From Rhodocyclaceae bacterium (GTDB lineage Bacteria > Pseudomonadota > Gammaproteobacteria > Burkholderiales > Rhodocyclaceae), in assembly GCA_013791905.1 (NCBI GenBank), contig VMSX01000020.1:62001-126000 (forward strand): DNA of 64,000 nucleotides, written 5' to 3'. Shown here in pieces: positions 28,090-37,939 of the stretch (position 1 is its first letter; each line of letters begins with the position of its first letter). A model generated the notes under the pieces. That model saw nothing but the letters and a program-made list of their open reading frames with translations, had not been told where the DNA came from and did no database searches. Both the position numbers and the translations under genes were made by a program.

Positions 28090-28563
28090 ATGAGCTGGAT
28101 ACGCGAACAATTCACCTTCCACGACCTGCAGCGCCTGCTATTCAAGCTGGCCGAACGCGTCAAGGCCTTTCAAGGACTGAAACCAGCCGAGATCAGCGAG
28201 TTGCTTGCCCGTACCGAGAAATGTTCGTTTGAAGCAGGCGCCCAGATCGTCAAGGAAGGAAGCGTCGGCAATCACATGTACATCATTCTCGATGGCGAAG
28301 CCGTCGTGTCGAAAAAAGGCCGCGATGGCGAACTGGAACTTGCGCGGCTGTCCTCTGCCGACAGCTTCGGCGAAATGGCGCTGGCGGATAACGAGGCCCG
28401 CAGCGCCACGGTATCCGCACTCTCACCTTGCGTGCTGGTGCGCCTGTCGGACCAGTTATTGAACAGTCACCCGGAAATCGGCATGAAGGTCTATCGCAAC
28501 ATCGCCCGCGTGGTTTCGGCACGGCTGCGCAGCGCCGACGAGGCGCTGGCCTGGCGAATCTGA
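28090..28563 (+). CDS. Stand-alone cyclic-nucleotide-binding-domain protein
   Basis: A 157-residue protein consisting of a short helical N-terminus and one CRP-type cyclic-nucleotide-binding domain (about 30-145): FEAGAQIVKEGSVGNHMYIILDGEAVVSKK, then the phosphate-binding-cassette-like stretch SFGEMALADNEARSATVSAL. The cassette carries FGEMAL and a RSATV arginine, so nucleotide binding is plausible. There is no helix-turn-helix after it, so it is not a DNA-binding CRP. A strong GAGGGGG lies before the ATG and the gene starts 13 bp after glnD. Its role is unknown. Confidence 0.85.
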   Translation: MSWIREQFTFHDLQRLLFKLAERVKAFQGLKPAEISELLARTEKCSFEAGAQIVKEGSVGNHMYIILDGEAVVSKKGRDGELELARLSSADSFGEMALADNEARSATVSALSPCVLVRLSDQLLNSHPEIGMKVYRNIARVVSARLRSADEALAWRI

Positions 28564-28581
28564 AGGCCCGCCCTCCCCCAG

Positions 28582-28601
28582 CCCCTCCCGCACGGGAGGG
28601 G
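28582..28601 (+). terminator. Hairpin after glnD / cNMP-protein unit
   Basis: CCCCTCCCG and CGGGAGGGG form a perfect 9-bp stem with a two-base gap, 18 bp after the stop codon. There is no clean T-run, so termination is uncertain. A second GC-rich repeat block follows to 28747, including a divergent copy of the dispersed repeat (28722-28748). Confidence 0.45.
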
Positions 28602-28747
28602 TGACTGTTGCTCGCTGCGCTCGTCTGTTACGGGGTGCTCCCGTTCACGCTTGGGCGCGGATTGCGGCTGGCGCCGCGTGTCGCCTTGCCTTGGGGCGGC
28701 CCGGCGGCAAGGCTGCTGAGTAAAAGTCGGCTCTGGTGGTACGGCGG

Positions 28748-29494
28748 CTAAACGGTTGCAGCGCAAAGCTGCTCGATCACGCGGCGTACCTTGCCCATTG
28801 AGTCGTGCAGCACGGCCTCGATCTGATCGAAACGGATCGCGCTGGTTGAGTCACCGCGTCCCGCAGCCCAATTTGCCACGACGCAAACCGCCGCATACGG
28901 TGTTTTCAATTCCCGCGCCAATACGGCCTCGGGCATGCCGGTCATGCCGACGATATCGGCACCATCACGCACCAGCCGCTCGATTTCCGCCGCGCTTTCC
29001 AGGCGCGGCCCCTGCGTAGCAGCATAAACCGCCGTACCGGCCAGCGGCAGTAACGCCATTTCGCCCGCGCGCAGCAGTCGCTCACGCAAGGAGCGATCAT
29101 AGGGTTCGGTGAAATCGACATGGACTACCGCCGCGTCGCCGCCATCGAAAAATGTGGCCAGACGGCCCCACGTGTAGTCAATGATCTGGTGCGGCACGAC
29201 CAGCGCACCGGGCTTGAGGTCATCCCGCATGCCACCCACCGAAGCGACCGAGACAATGCCATCTGCACCGGCCGCCTTGACCAGCGCCCAGATATTCGCG
29301 CGGTAATTGACGCGATGCGGCGGAATCGTATGACCATGCCCGTGACGCGCCAGAAAGACGACCTGCTGCCGTCCGATGCTGCCGTAGGCCAGTGTTCCCG
29401 AAGGCTCGCCGTAGGGCGTACGCACCACCTCGCGCCGTTCGATTTCCAGGCAGGACAACTGGGTCAGTCCGCTGCCTCCGATGATTGCCAACAT
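28748..29494 (-). CDS. Methylthioinosine/methylthioadenosine phosphorylase family protein
   Basis: A 248-residue member of the MTAP/PNP-2 family: LAIIGGSGLTQL (phosphate loop), FLARHGHGHTIPPHRVNYRANIWAL, VASVGGMRDDLKPG, and ATQGPRLESAAEIERLVRDGADIVGMTGMPEAVLARE. Where adenosine-specific MTAPs carry two base-recognising Asp residues (a DYD-type motif), this protein has VANWAAG, with Asn in the first position as in 6-oxopurine-specific enzymes. It is therefore probably S-methyl-5'-thioinosine phosphorylase, an enzyme described in Pseudomonas, cleaving MTI to hypoxanthine and methylthioribose-1-phosphate. It diverges from typA. Confidence 0.85.
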   Translation of the reverse strand: MLAIIGGSGLTQLSCLEIERREVVRTPYGEPSGTLAYGSIGRQQVVFLARHGHGHTIPPHRVNYRANIWALVKAAGADGIVSVASVGGMRDDLKPGALVVPHQIIDYTWGRLATFFDGGDAAVVHVDFTEPYDRSLRERLLRAGEMALLPLAGTAVYAATQGPRLESAAEIERLVRDGADIVGMTGMPEAVLARELKTPYAAVCVVANWAAGRGDSTSAIRFDQIEAVLHDSMGKVRRVIEQLCAATV

Positions 29495-29588
29495 ACTTCC
29501 ATCTCCTAAACTGAAGTGTTCAAAGGCAGCGTGCTAGAATCCGCGCCCCCTTTCGTCAGACCGCGCTTTTCTGCGCCCCCCATTCCCG

Positions 29589-31412
29589 ATGTCCCGTCAA
29601 CTGCGCAATATCGCCATTATCGCCCACGTCGATCATGGTAAGACCACTCTTGTCGACCAACTGCTCCGTCAGTCCGGCACCTTCCGTGACAATCAGCAGG
29701 TAGCCGAACGGGTGATGGACTCGAACGACATCGAACGGGAACGCGGCATCACCATTCTCGCCAAGAACTGCGCCATCGACTTTGAAGGTATCCACATCAA
29801 CATCATCGACACCCCGGGCCACGCCGATTTCGGTGGCGAGGTCGAGCGCGTGCTGTCGATGGTCGATGGCGTGCTGCTGCTGGTCGATGCCGTCGAAGGC
29901 CCGATGCCGCAAACCCGCTTCGTGACGAAGAAGGCGCTGGCATTAGGACTCAAACCAATAGTCGTCATCAACAAGATCGACCGTCCGGGCGCCCGCCCCG
30001 ACTGGGTGATCAACCATACCTTCGACCTGTTCGACAAGCTGGGCGCCACCGAAGAGCAGCTCGACTTTCCCGTCGTCTACGCCTCGGCACTCAACGGCTA
30101 CGCCATGATGGCATCGAGCACCCTAGGCACCGACATGCGGCCGCTTTACGAAGCGATCCTGCGTCATGTGCCGCCGCCCGACGTCGATGCCGACGCGCCG
30201 CTGCAGTTGCAGATCTGCTCGCTCGACTACAACACCTATGTCGGCAAGATCGGCATCGGCCGCATCAAGAAGGGCCACATCAAGCCCGGCCAGCAGATCG
30301 CCGTGATGTATGGCGAAGAAGCACGCGGCCTGGCCAAGGTAGGTCAAGTGTTGACTTTCCACGGCCTGGAACGCCAGCCAGCCCTCGATGCCGAAGCCGG
30401 CGACATCGTACTGGTCAGCGGCATTGAGGAAGTGAACATCGGCGTTACGCTTTGCGCCGTCGACTGTCCCGACCCGCTGCCGCCCATCACGGTGGACGAA
30501 CCCACGCTGACGATGAATTTCCAGGTCAACACCTCGCCGCTCGCCGGCAAGGAAGGCAAATACGTCACCAGCCGCCAGATTCGCGAGCGACTCAAAAAGG
30601 AACTGCTGTCCAACGTCGCCCTGCGCGTCGTGGAAACCGAAAACGCCGACGTTTTCGAGGTCTCCGGTCGCGGCGAACTGCACCTGACGATCCTGCTCGA
30701 AAACATGCGCCGCGAAGGCTACGAACTCGCTGTTTCACGCCCGCGCGTGATCGTCCATGAGACCGATGGCGTAAAACAGGAACCCTACGAAATGCTCACG
30801 GTGGACATCGAAGACGGCCACCAGGGTGGCGTCATGGAAGAACTCGGCCGGCGCAAGGGCGAGTTGCAGGACATGCAGCCGGACGGCCGGGGCCGCGTAC
30901 GGCTCGAATACCGCATTCCGGCGCGCGGCCTGATCGGCTTTCAGGGCGAATTCCTCACCCTGACCCGCGGCACCGGTCTTGCCAGCCACGTCTTCGACGA
31001 ATACGGCCCCTGGGCCGGTGTCATGGCCGATCGGCGCAACGGCGTGCTGATCTCGGCTGAGGATGGCCCCGCTGTCGCCTATGCACTGTGGAAGCTGCAG
31101 GATCGCGGCCGCATGTTCGTCAGCCCTGGCGATCCGCTGTACGAAGGCATCATCATCGGCATCCACAGCCGCGACAACGATCTGGTGGTCAACCCCATCA
31201 AAGGCAAACAGCTGACCAACGTGCGCTCCTCGGGCACCGACGAAGCGGTGCGGCTGATCACGCCGATCCAGATCACGCTCGAATCCGCCGTTGAATTCAT
31301 CGCCGACGACGAACTGGTCGAAATTACGCCCAAGTCAATCCGCCTGCGCAAGCGCTTCCTCAAGGCGCATGACCGCAAACGCGCCGACCGCGAGGTTGCC
31401 GGGGCAACCTGA
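29589..31412 (+). CDS. typA: Translational GTPase TypA/BipA
   Basis: A 607-residue ribosome-associated GTPase. The G1 motif is [15 protein letters not shown], the switch I region ends [12 protein letters not shown]3 is [16 protein letters not shown] and G4 is [10 protein letters not shown]. The C-terminal TypA-specific domain has [30 protein letters not shown]. TypA helps 50S assembly at low temperature and under stress. Length is standard. It diverges from the phosphorylase gene over a 94-bp gap. Confidence 0.97.
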   Translation: MSRQLRNIAIIAHVDHGKTTLVDQLLRQSGTFRDNQQVAERVMDSNDIERERGITILAKNCAIDFEGIHINIIDTPGHADFGGEVERVLSMVDGVLLLVDAVEGPMPQTRFVTKKALALGLKPIVVINKIDRPGARPDWVINHTFDLFDKLGATEEQLDFPVVYASALNGYAMMASSTLGTDMRPLYEAILRHVPPPDVDADAPLQLQICSLDYNTYVGKIGIGRIKKGHIKPGQQIAVMYGEEARGLAKVGQVLTFHGLERQPALDAEAGDIVLVSGIEEVNIGVTLCAVDCPDPLPPITVDEPTLTMNFQVNTSPLAGKEGKYVTSRQIRERLKKELLSNVALRVVETENADVFEVSGRGELHLTILLENMRREGYELAVSRPRVIVHETDGVKQEPYEMLTVDIEDGHQGGVMEELGRRKGELQDMQPDGRGRVRLEYRIPARGLIGFQGEFLTLTRGTGLASHVFDEYGPWAGVMADRRNGVLISAEDGPAVAYALWKLQDRGRMFVSPGDPLYEGIIIGIHSRDNDLVVNPIKGKQLTNVRSSGTDEAVRLITPIQITLESAVEFIADDELVEITPKSIRLRKRFLKAHDRKRADREVAGAT

Positions 31413-31600
31413 CATCGCGTTCGTGAAGCAGCGTTGATTCAAGTACCGGCCACCGTTCAGGTAGCCGGTCAGTTGCCATGTCCTTACCACCCTTGAAACA
31501 GGACATTTATGCCCTATTTTCAATGCGCTGAATCTTGAAACTTTTGCTGTACTTCGCTAGTCTTACTGCCATCTCGATTTACTACTGAAAGGGAATGCTC

Positions 31601-32296
31601 ATGCAACCGTTCCAGATCGCGCAACAAACCACCGCCAGTCCGGAATTAGCCCAGCGTCAGAATCGCGTCCTGCGCAATACCTATGCACTGCTGGCAGTTT
31701 CGATGGTGCCGACGATACTCGGTGCGCTGCTGGGCATCCAGATGCAGTTTTCCTTCATGGCGGGCAGCCCGATGATGGGCTTGCTGCTGTTCCTGGGCAT
31801 CGCCTTTGGCTTCATGTGGGGCATCGAAAAAACCAAACACAGCGGCATGGGCGTCGTGCTGCTGCTCGGCTTCACCTTTTTCATGGGCCTGATGCTCTCA
31901 CGCATCCTGCAGGTGGCGCTCGGTTTCAGCAATGGCGGCACCCTGATTGCCCTAGCCGCCGGTGGCACGGGTGCAATTTTCTTTGCTCTCGCCGGCATTG
32001 CCTCGACCAGCAAGCGCGATTTCTCAAACCTCGGCAAGTTCCTCTTCGCCGGCGTCATCCTCATCCTGCTGGCGGCGCTGGCCAATGCCTTCTTCCAGAT
32101 CCCGGCACTGGCGCTGGCGATCTCGGCACTCGCCGTGGTGATTTTCTCTGCCTACATCTTGTATGACATCAACCGCATCGTCAAAGGCGGCGAGGATAAC
32201 TACATCAGCGCCACGCTGTCGGTGTACCTCAGCATCTACAACGTCTTCGTCAGCCTGCTGCATCTCCTGCTGGCTTTCACGGGCAATCGCGACTGA
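31601..32296 (+). CDS. Bax inhibitor-1/YccA family membrane protein
   Basis: A 231-residue protein with seven predicted helices. The N-terminus LAQRQNRVLRNTYALLAVSMVPTILGALLG and the C-terminal segment FSAYILYDINRIVKGGEDNYISATLSVYLSIYNVFVSLLHLL carry the BI-1 signature and its conserved Asp. E. coli YccA modulates FtsH; related proteins act as pH-sensitive calcium leaks. The ATG at 31601 is chosen because GGGA sits six bases upstream; an ATG at 31595 would abut it. It is preceded by a 188-bp gap after typA with only a weak hairpin (31445-31469). Confidence 0.88.
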   Translation: MQPFQIAQQTTASPELAQRQNRVLRNTYALLAVSMVPTILGALLGIQMQFSFMAGSPMMGLLLFLGIAFGFMWGIEKTKHSGMGVVLLLGFTFFMGLMLSRILQVALGFSNGGTLIALAAGGTGAIFFALAGIASTSKRDFSNLGKFLFAGVILILLAALANAFFQIPALALAISALAVVIFSAYILYDINRIVKGGEDNYISATLSVYLSIYNVFVSLLHLLLAFTGNRD

Positions 32297-32340
32297 GCAA
32301 CTGAAATGTCGGCGCTGGTGATACGGCGCCGGCAGCACCA

Positions 32341-32380
32341 ACGGCGACCATGAACGGTGACTCAAGGTCGCCGTTTTTTT
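32341..32380 (+). terminator. Rho-independent terminator after the YccA-like gene
   Basis: ACGGCGACC (32341-32349) and GGTCGCCGT (32366-32374) form a perfect 9-bp stem around a 16-base loop, followed by TTTTTTT to 32380. It ends the upstream gene just before dsbB. Confidence 0.8.
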
Positions 32381-32397
32381 ATGCTAGGATAATCGCC

Positions 32398-32847
32398 ATG
32401 AATGCCTCGCCTGCTACAGAGACACACGAATTCACCACTGCGTGGAAACTGGTTTTCGGTGCCTGGCTGATCGCCAGCACGGCAACCTTGGGCGCACTGT
32501 TTTTTGGCGAAATCATGGCCTTGCCGCCCTGCCTGCTCTGCTGGTATCAGCGCATTTTCATGTTCCCGCTGGCGCTGATATTGCCTTTCGGGCTGGCGCC
32601 ATTCGATGCGAAAATTGTCCGTTATGCACTCCCCCTGGCGATCGGCGGCTGGCTGGTCGCCGTGTTCCACCAGGCCCTCGTGGCCGGACTGGTTCCCAAA
32701 GCCATGGAACCCTGCGCGCGCGGCGTACCCTGCTCGAAAACCGTGATCGAGATGTTCGGATTCGTCACGATTCCCCTGCTGTCGATTGCCGCCTTTTCCG
32801 CCATCATCGCGTTGCTGGTGCTCGCGCATTTCCGGAGCGCTCGATGA
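32398..32847 (+). CDS. dsbB: DsbB-type disulfide bond oxidase
   Basis: A 149-residue four-helix membrane protein. The first periplasmic loop carries the CxxC site ALPPCLLCWYQR, where the following Arg of the WYQR block contacts quinone in DsbB. The second loop contains CARGVPC. Length and spacing suit the compact DsbB/BdbC group that reoxidises a periplasmic thiol oxidase and passes electrons to quinone. The stop overlaps the start of the following DsbA-like gene (ATGA). Confidence 0.9.
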   Translation: MNASPATETHEFTTAWKLVFGAWLIASTATLGALFFGEIMALPPCLLCWYQRIFMFPLALILPFGLAPFDAKIVRYALPLAIGGWLVAVFHQALVAGLVPKAMEPCARGVPCSKTVIEMFGFVTIPLLSIAAFSAIIALLVLAHFRSAR

Positions 32848-33503
32848 AACAGAAAACCTTGGTGATCGCCACGGCCAGCCTCCTGCTGCTGACTTTCATC
32901 ACGGGAACTTTCATTTACAAGAGCCATAAAGCCGACAAGACAGCGCAACTTGTCGATCAGAACAAATCATCGCTCATCCGTCCGCACTCGCCCTCGCTAG
33001 GCAGAGACGACGCTCCGGTCGTGATCGTCGAATTTTTCGATCCGGCCTGCGGCACCTGCCAGGCATTTCACCCGCTGGTCATGAGCTTGCTGGAAAGTAA
33101 TCCTGACCAAGTTCGTCTGGTGCTGCGCTACGCACCCTTTCACGAGGGCTCGGACAAAATTGTGGCGGTGCTCGAAGCAGCGCGCAAGCAGGACATGTTC
33201 TGGGAGGTACTGGACGTCTTGATGGACACGCAGGATGAGTGGAAGCCGCTGCAGGCAGCTAAGGTGGCCTTGGTCTGGAAGCACCTGGAAGGTATGGATC
33301 TCGATCTCGATCAAATGCGGGCCGATATGAACGACCCGGAGATTTCCCTGATCCTGGCCCAGGATATCGAGGATGCCAATAAATTCAATATTGACACGAC
33401 GCCGGAGTTCTTCATCAACGGCAAACCATTGCCGCGTTTTGGTTCCGAGCCGTTGAAACGGATGGTCGATGAGGCAGTGAAGGCCGCCGCTGGAGCGCGA
33501 TGA
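32844..33503 (+). CDS. Membrane-anchored DsbA-like thiol oxidoreductase
   Basis: A 219-residue thioredoxin-fold protein with an N-terminal hydrophobic anchor or signal (LVIATASLLLLTFITGTFIY). The active site is EFFDPACGTCQAFHPLV (CGTC, near residue 65) and the cis-Pro loop is TTPEFFIN. It likely introduces or rearranges disulfides in exported proteins and is reoxidised by the DsbB-type protein it overlaps by four bases, a BdbC/BdbD-like pair. The target is unknown. Confidence 0.88.
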   Translation: MKQKTLVIATASLLLLTFITGTFIYKSHKADKTAQLVDQNKSSLIRPHSPSLGRDDAPVVIVEFFDPACGTCQAFHPLVMSLLESNPDQVRLVLRYAPFHEGSDKIVAVLEAARKQDMFWEVLDVLMDTQDEWKPLQAAKVALVWKHLEGMDLDLDQMRADMNDPEISLILAQDIEDANKFNIDTTPEFFINGKPLPRFGSEPLKRMVDEAVKAAAGAR

Positions 33504-33657
33504 GCGTGAAAATGCAGCGTTTGCGCCGGGCCGACCCAAGCAAACGCAGCACGCGCCGCCAGGCGCAACCCGCACCGCTGTCAACGCGCCCCGTGATAAG
33601 CGAGCGAAAGCGAGTCGTTTAGAACCCCCCGCGAGGGGGGCGAAGGGGGCGGGCGTG

Positions 33658-34962
33658 TCAGCGCTCGAACAGCGCGATCGACTCGACGTGCGAGGTATGC
33701 GGGAACATGTTGGCAACCCCCGCCGCAACCAGCCGGTAACCCTTCTCATGCACCAGCACGCCAGCGTCGCGCGCCAGGGTGGCCGGACTGCACGAAACAT
33801 AGACGATCCGTGAAGGTGCTGCCTCGCCTGGCCCGCCCAGCGACTTGATGAGTTCCATTGCGCCATCGCGCGGCGGATCGATCAGCATCTTGTCGAAGCT
33901 GCCCCACGCCGCCAGGCTTTCCGGTGTCACCTTGAACAGATTGGCCACGTGGTACTCGATATGTTCTGCCAGTCCATTGAATACCGCGTTCTCCTTCGCC
34001 CGTTCCAGCAGTGGCGCACTACCCTCGACACCCACCACCCGAGCGCCCATGCGCGCCAGCGGCAGAGTGAAATTGCCCAGGCCGCAGAACATGTCGGCGA
34101 CCCGGTCACCCGGCTGGATGTCCAGCAGCCCCAATGCCCGGCGCACCAGCACCCGATTGACATCATGGTTGACCTGAGTGAAGTCAGTCGGCCGAAAGCG
34201 CAGGGTGACGCCAAATTCCGGCAGATGATAGGACGGCATCGGTGCGTCGGGCGGATGGAACAATGTGGCGGACTCCGGCCCGCTGGTTTGCAGGTAGATC
34301 GTCACGCCATGCCGGTCGGCAAATTCGCGCAGCAGCACCGCGTCGTCAGTTGAAATTGCTTCGAGTATGCGCAGCACCAGCGCCGTCGGCATATCGCCTG
34401 CGGCCACCTCGATCTGCGGCACGCGGTCAGGGATCGACAAGGCCGCGATCAGCTCGCGCATCTTCACTAGCAGCTCGGAAATCGGCGCTGGCAGGACGGC
34501 GCAGGAATCCATCTCAGCAACAAAACTGCGGCGCTTTTCATAAAAGCCGACCAGCACGCAGCCCTTTTTATCGACCTTGCGCACCGTCAGCCGCGCCCGT
34601 CGACGATAGCCCCAGGCGGGACCAATGATCGGTGACAGGATCGTTGTGGGACGCAAGCGCGCGATATGCCAGAAGGCATCTTCCAGCACGCGCTGCTTGG
34701 CAGCTACCTGAGCCGTCGCATCCAGATGCTGCATGCTGCAGCCACCGCATACGCCGAAGTGCGGACAAGCCGGCGTAACGCGCTGACTGGACGCCTTGAG
34801 GACAGCATCGACGCCCGCACTCTCGAATTTCGGCTTGCGGCGGTAAGCGACATAAGTGACCAGTTCACCCGGCAGCGCCCCATCGATAAAAATGGCCTTG
34901 CCCTCGACATGGGCGACGCCATGTCCTTCGTAGTCGAGCGATTCGATGGTGACTGGATTCAT
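33658..34962 (-). CDS. rlmD: 23S rRNA (uracil-5-)-methyltransferase RlmD/RumA family
   Basis: A 434-residue SAM-dependent RNA m5U methyltransferase. The N-terminal TRAM domain ([30 protein letters not shown]) is followed by iron-sulfur cysteines in [14 protein letters not shown]. The Rossmann domain shows [17 protein letters not shown], and the catalytic Cys is in [12 protein letters not shown]. RlmD methylates U1939 of 23S rRNA in E. coli; target identity here is by family. The ATG at 34962 is preferred over a TTG at 34971. Confidence 0.93.
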   Translation of the reverse strand: MNPVTIESLDYEGHGVAHVEGKAIFIDGALPGELVTYVAYRRKPKFESAGVDAVLKASSQRVTPACPHFGVCGGCSMQHLDATAQVAAKQRVLEDAFWHIARLRPTTILSPIIGPAWGYRRRARLTVRKVDKKGCVLVGFYEKRRSFVAEMDSCAVLPAPISELLVKMRELIAALSIPDRVPQIEVAAGDMPTALVLRILEAISTDDAVLLREFADRHGVTIYLQTSGPESATLFHPPDAPMPSYHLPEFGVTLRFRPTDFTQVNHDVNRVLVRRALGLLDIQPGDRVADMFCGLGNFTLPLARMGARVVGVEGSAPLLERAKENAVFNGLAEHIEYHVANLFKVTPESLAAWGSFDKMLIDPPRDGAMELIKSLGGPGEAAPSRIVYVSCSPATLARDAGVLVHEKGYRLVAAGVANMFPHTSHVESIALFER

Positions 34963-35001
34963 GAGGGGCAAGCGGACAGGAAAGGGGCGCGATTATAAAT
35001 C

Positions 35002-35025
35002 GCCGTCCCGCCAGCGCCGACTTTT
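35002..35025 (+). repeat. Dispersed repeat, copy between rlmD and the YycJ-like gene
   Basis: A perfect copy (GCCGTCC then CGCCAGCGCCGACTTTT) in the 61-bp gap; its last bases overlap the stop codon of the minus-strand hydrolase gene. Confidence 0.8.
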
Positions 35026-35788
35026 AACGCAGTTCGCGCCAGCCGCAACCGGTGGCCTGGTCGGCCACGCCGATCCAGTCGTGGGTACAGCCCAGCGCAG
35101 TGGCGAAGGCGGTACGCGCCAGGTCAGGCGTATTGTTTTCCTCGGAAAGATGGGCCGCCACCACATGCTGCAGTCGCCCGCCGCCGAGCGTGCGCAACAG
35201 GCCGGCCGCCGCGGTGTTGTCGAGATGGCCGAATCCGCCGGCAATGCGGCGCTTCAGTTGGGGCGGATAGCGGCCATTAGCCAGCATGTCGGCATCATGG
35301 TTGGCTTCGAGCACCAGCGCCGCACACTCGGCCAGCATGGCGACGATGTGGGGGGTGATTGTGCCGGCGTCGGTCAGTACGCCCAAACGATTTGCGCCAT
35401 CCGAGAACATAAACTGTGTCGGCTCGCGCGCGTCGTGCGGCACGGGATAGGGGTGGATCTCGATGTCGCCGATGGCGAAAGCGGCATGGCTGTCGAAGCG
35501 CCGCACGGCAACGTCGGCAAGCTGCCGTGCGGCTGCCGTCGTGCCGTGGCTGGCATGCACCGTCCAGCCGAAACGGGCCGCGCAACGCGCTACGCCGCCG
35601 ACATGATCGGCATGTTCGTGGGTGACCAGCACGGCATCGACGGATTCAGGCTCGATCTCCAGGCGCTCTAGCCGCCGCACCATTTCGCGCGGGCCGAATC
35701 CGCAATCGACCAGCACGCGGGTGCGCCCGGACTCGACAAGCAGCGCGTTGCCTTTGCTGCCGCTGCCGAGCGAGGCAAATCGGATCAC
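35024..35788 (-). CDS. YycJ/WalJ-type metallo-beta-lactamase-fold hydrolase
   Basis: A 254-residue metallo-hydrolase. It begins RFASLGSGSKGNALLVESGRTRVLVDCGFG, then the zinc motif VLVTHEHADHVGG, HxHxDH. Further ligand regions are EANHDADML and VVAAHLSEENN. YycJ-like members are 5'-exonuclease-like proteins implicated in mismatch repair in Bacillus; the substrate here is not established. The start appears to be GTG at 35788. It lies 18 bp downstream of bamC. Confidence 0.88.
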   Translation of the reverse strand: MIRFASLGSGSKGNALLVESGRTRVLVDCGFGPREMVRRLERLEIEPESVDAVLVTHEHADHVGGVARCAARFGWTVHASHGTTAAARQLADVAVRRFDSHAAFAIGDIEIHPYPVPHDAREPTQFMFSDGANRLGVLTDAGTITPHIVAMLAECAALVLEANHDADMLANGRYPPQLKRRIAGGFGHLDNTAAAGLLRTLGGGRLQHVVAAHLSEENNTPDLARTAFATALGCTHDWIGVADQATGCGWRELR

Positions 35789-35806
35789 CCGCGGATCACC
35801 CCGGGA

Positions 35807-36967
35807 TCACTTCAACTGTTCAAACAGCAGCCCGAGAATTTTCCGTGCGGTTTCGGAAGAGTCGACGCCGCCTTCGCGGGTCACGATACGCACATTGCTG
35901 TCGCTACCGGCGTTGATGACCTGAATGCGGAACTGCGCCTTCGGATCGACATCGATCTTGTTGCTCTTCCAGAAGGCCAGCTTCGACAGCCAGCCCTTGT
36001 CGCCGTCCTTCTTGCGCAGGTCGGCTTCGGGGTCGACGTAACGGACGAAGTACAGCCCCTGGGTGCGGTCGCGGTCTTCGACGGTAAAGCCGACGCGGTC
36101 AAGCGCCAGGCCAACGCGCCGCCAGGCCCGGTCGAAGGGTTCCTGCACGGTCAGCGTACCGGCGCCATCGGCGGCACGCGTCAGTTTGGCGCGCTCCTGC
36201 TTCGGCTCTGCGGCCATCTGCGTTTTGGCACGGGCCTCATCGGCACCCAGACGCACCATCAGGCGCCGCAGCATCTCGGCCTCGAGGTCGGGATCGGCGG
36301 GACGCGGCTGCCAGCGGGTTTCCGACTTGCCTTCGTTGATGTAGACCTCATACATGCCACGATGGCTGATGTAGATCTCGGTGGTACCGGCTTCGGCGCC
36401 CTTTTCGAGGCGGGTGCGGAATTTGTCGCGCTCGGCTGTCGAATACAGGCCGTCGATCACCTTGCCGAGGGTTGAGCGGAGAATGTCCTGCGGTATTTTT
36501 GCGCGGTTCTCGGCCCAGTCCGTCTCCAGCACGCCAGCCTCGGGTAATTCGATGTTGACGATGAAGCCGGTTTCCTGCCAGAACTCCTTGATCGAAGGCC
36601 AGATGTTTTCTGGTGTTCCGGCCACCACCAGCCAGCGTTGCGAACCGGCGCGCTCGATGCGCATCTTGTCGACACTGGGCAGCACGACGGGGCCGGATGA
36701 CGCTGTGGTCGCGCCGCTCCGCTCTCCCGAGTAAGCCGAGAAAGTGGCGCTGCCCTTCGGGGTGACGTCGGGAACGGCATAGCGTTCGTCGCGCGAGGGC
36801 TGGGTCAGATCGGGCGGCACCTCAAGCGAGGGCAGCCGCTGATTGCCCGCGGATTTGTATTCGATTTTTTTCGATTCGGGCAGGATGTTGCCGCTACAGG
36901 CGGTCAAGACCAGCAGGCTGGCCGCAAGCAAGGGTGCCGTGCGCAGGATGGAAGATGAAATTTTCAT
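35807..36967 (-). CDS. bamC: Outer membrane assembly lipoprotein BamC
   Basis: A 386-residue lipoprotein. The signal ends at the lipobox LTAC (Cys near residue 24), followed by the unstructured BamA/D-binding segment with PESKKIEYKSAGNQRLPSLEVPPDLTQP, the BamC/NlpB hallmark. Two helix-grip domains follow (about 90-210 and 270-385). It is an accessory of the BAM complex and lies directly downstream of dapA, the standard dapA-bamC linkage. Confidence 0.94.
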   Translation of the reverse strand: MKISSSILRTAPLLAASLLVLTACSGNILPESKKIEYKSAGNQRLPSLEVPPDLTQPSRDERYAVPDVTPKGSATFSAYSGERSGATTASSGPVVLPSVDKMRIERAGSQRWLVVAGTPENIWPSIKEFWQETGFIVNIELPEAGVLETDWAENRAKIPQDILRSTLGKVIDGLYSTAERDKFRTRLEKGAEAGTTEIYISHRGMYEVYINEGKSETRWQPRPADPDLEAEMLRRLMVRLGADEARAKTQMAAEPKQERAKLTRAADGAGTLTVQEPFDRAWRRVGLALDRVGFTVEDRDRTQGLYFVRYVDPEADLRKKDGDKGWLSKLAFWKSNKIDVDPKAQFRIQVINAGSDSNVRIVTREGGVDSSETARKILGLLFEQLK

Positions 36968-36982
36968 GGATTCGGTTTTGGT

Positions 36983-37873
36983 TTAGGCGGAAATGCCCGC
37001 ATCGCGCATGGCGGCTCGCACACGTTCGTGGCAGTCGGCAGAAAGCTGAGTGAGCGGCAGGCGCAGGGTATTCTGGATCAGGCCCATGCTGGCGCAGGCC
37101 CACTTGACGGGGATCGGATTGGCCTCGCAGAACAGCTGCTTATGCAAACCGATCAGGCGGGCATTGATCTCGCGCGCGGCCTTGACGTCAGCGGCGAGGC
37201 CAAAGGTCACCATGGCATGCATCAGCTTGGGCGCGACGTTGGCCGTCACGGAGATCACGCCATGCCCGCCGAGCAGCACCATGGCCAGGCCGGTGGGGTC
37301 GTCGCCGCTGTAAATGGCGAACCCGGGCGGCGCACGCTTGATGAGGTCGGCAGCGCGTTCGAGATTGCCGGTGGCATCCTTGATGCCGACGATGCCGGGC
37401 ACCTGGGCCAGCCGCAGGGTCGTGTCGTTGGACAGATCGGCCACCGTGCGTCCCGGCACGTTGTAGAGGATCATCGGCAGATCCACTGCCTCGGCGATGG
37501 TCTTGAAATGGAGAAACAGACCTTCCTGCGTCGGCTTGTTGTAGTAGGGCACGACCGACAGGTGGGCGTTGGCGCCTGCGGCCTTGGCGCACCGGGCGAG
37601 TTCGATCGCCTCGCTGGTCGAGTTGGCGCCGGTGCCGGCAATCACCGGGATGCGGCCGGCTACATGTTCGACGGTGGCACGAATCAGTTCGCAGTGTTCG
37701 TCCATGTCGACGGTGGGCGATTCGCCCGTCGTGCCGACGACAACCACCGCATCGGTGCCTTCGGCGATGTGCCAGTCAAGCAGACGGCGCAGGGCGGGCA
37801 GGTCGAGCGCGCCATCCTCATTCATGGGGGTGACGATGGCGGGAATTGAACCTTGGATCATGGGTAAGCTCAT
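36983..37873 (-). CDS. dapA: 4-hydroxy-tetrahydrodipicolinate synthase
   Basis: A 296-residue TIM-barrel lyase of the lysine/diaminopimelate pathway, condensing pyruvate with aspartate semialdehyde. [45 protein letters not shown], the Tyr of [15 protein letters not shown] and the Schiff-base Lys in [14 protein letters not shown] are all present. The start may be at 37873 or at a second ATG at 37861. Confidence 0.96.
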   Translation of the reverse strand: MSLPMIQGSIPAIVTPMNEDGALDLPALRRLLDWHIAEGTDAVVVVGTTGESPTVDMDEHCELIRATVEHVAGRIPVIAGTGANSTSEAIELARCAKAAGANAHLSVVPYYNKPTQEGLFLHFKTIAEAVDLPMILYNVPGRTVADLSNDTTLRLAQVPGIVGIKDATGNLERAADLIKRAPPGFAIYSGDDPTGLAMVLLGGHGVISVTANVAPKLMHAMVTFGLAADVKAAREINARLIGLHKQLFCEANPIPVKWACASMGLIQNTLRLPLTQLSADCHERVRAAMRDAGISA

Positions 37874-37939
37874 TTCGGAGAAGTTTTGATTTTACCGGAT
37901 ATGCCCGTCATGGCTGACAGGCGGAGATAACAGCAAATA

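Noticed and set aside
31445-31469. Hairpin ACCGGC/GCCGGT after typA as a terminator
   Set aside because: The stem is only six base pairs with a long loop and no T-run.
34480-34500. A 21-bp stretch in rlmD resembling the dispersed repeat (AATCGGCGCTGGC then AGGACGGC)
   Set aside because: It differs from the consensus and encodes residues that fit the family alignment there; probably chance similarity, so not counted as a copy.
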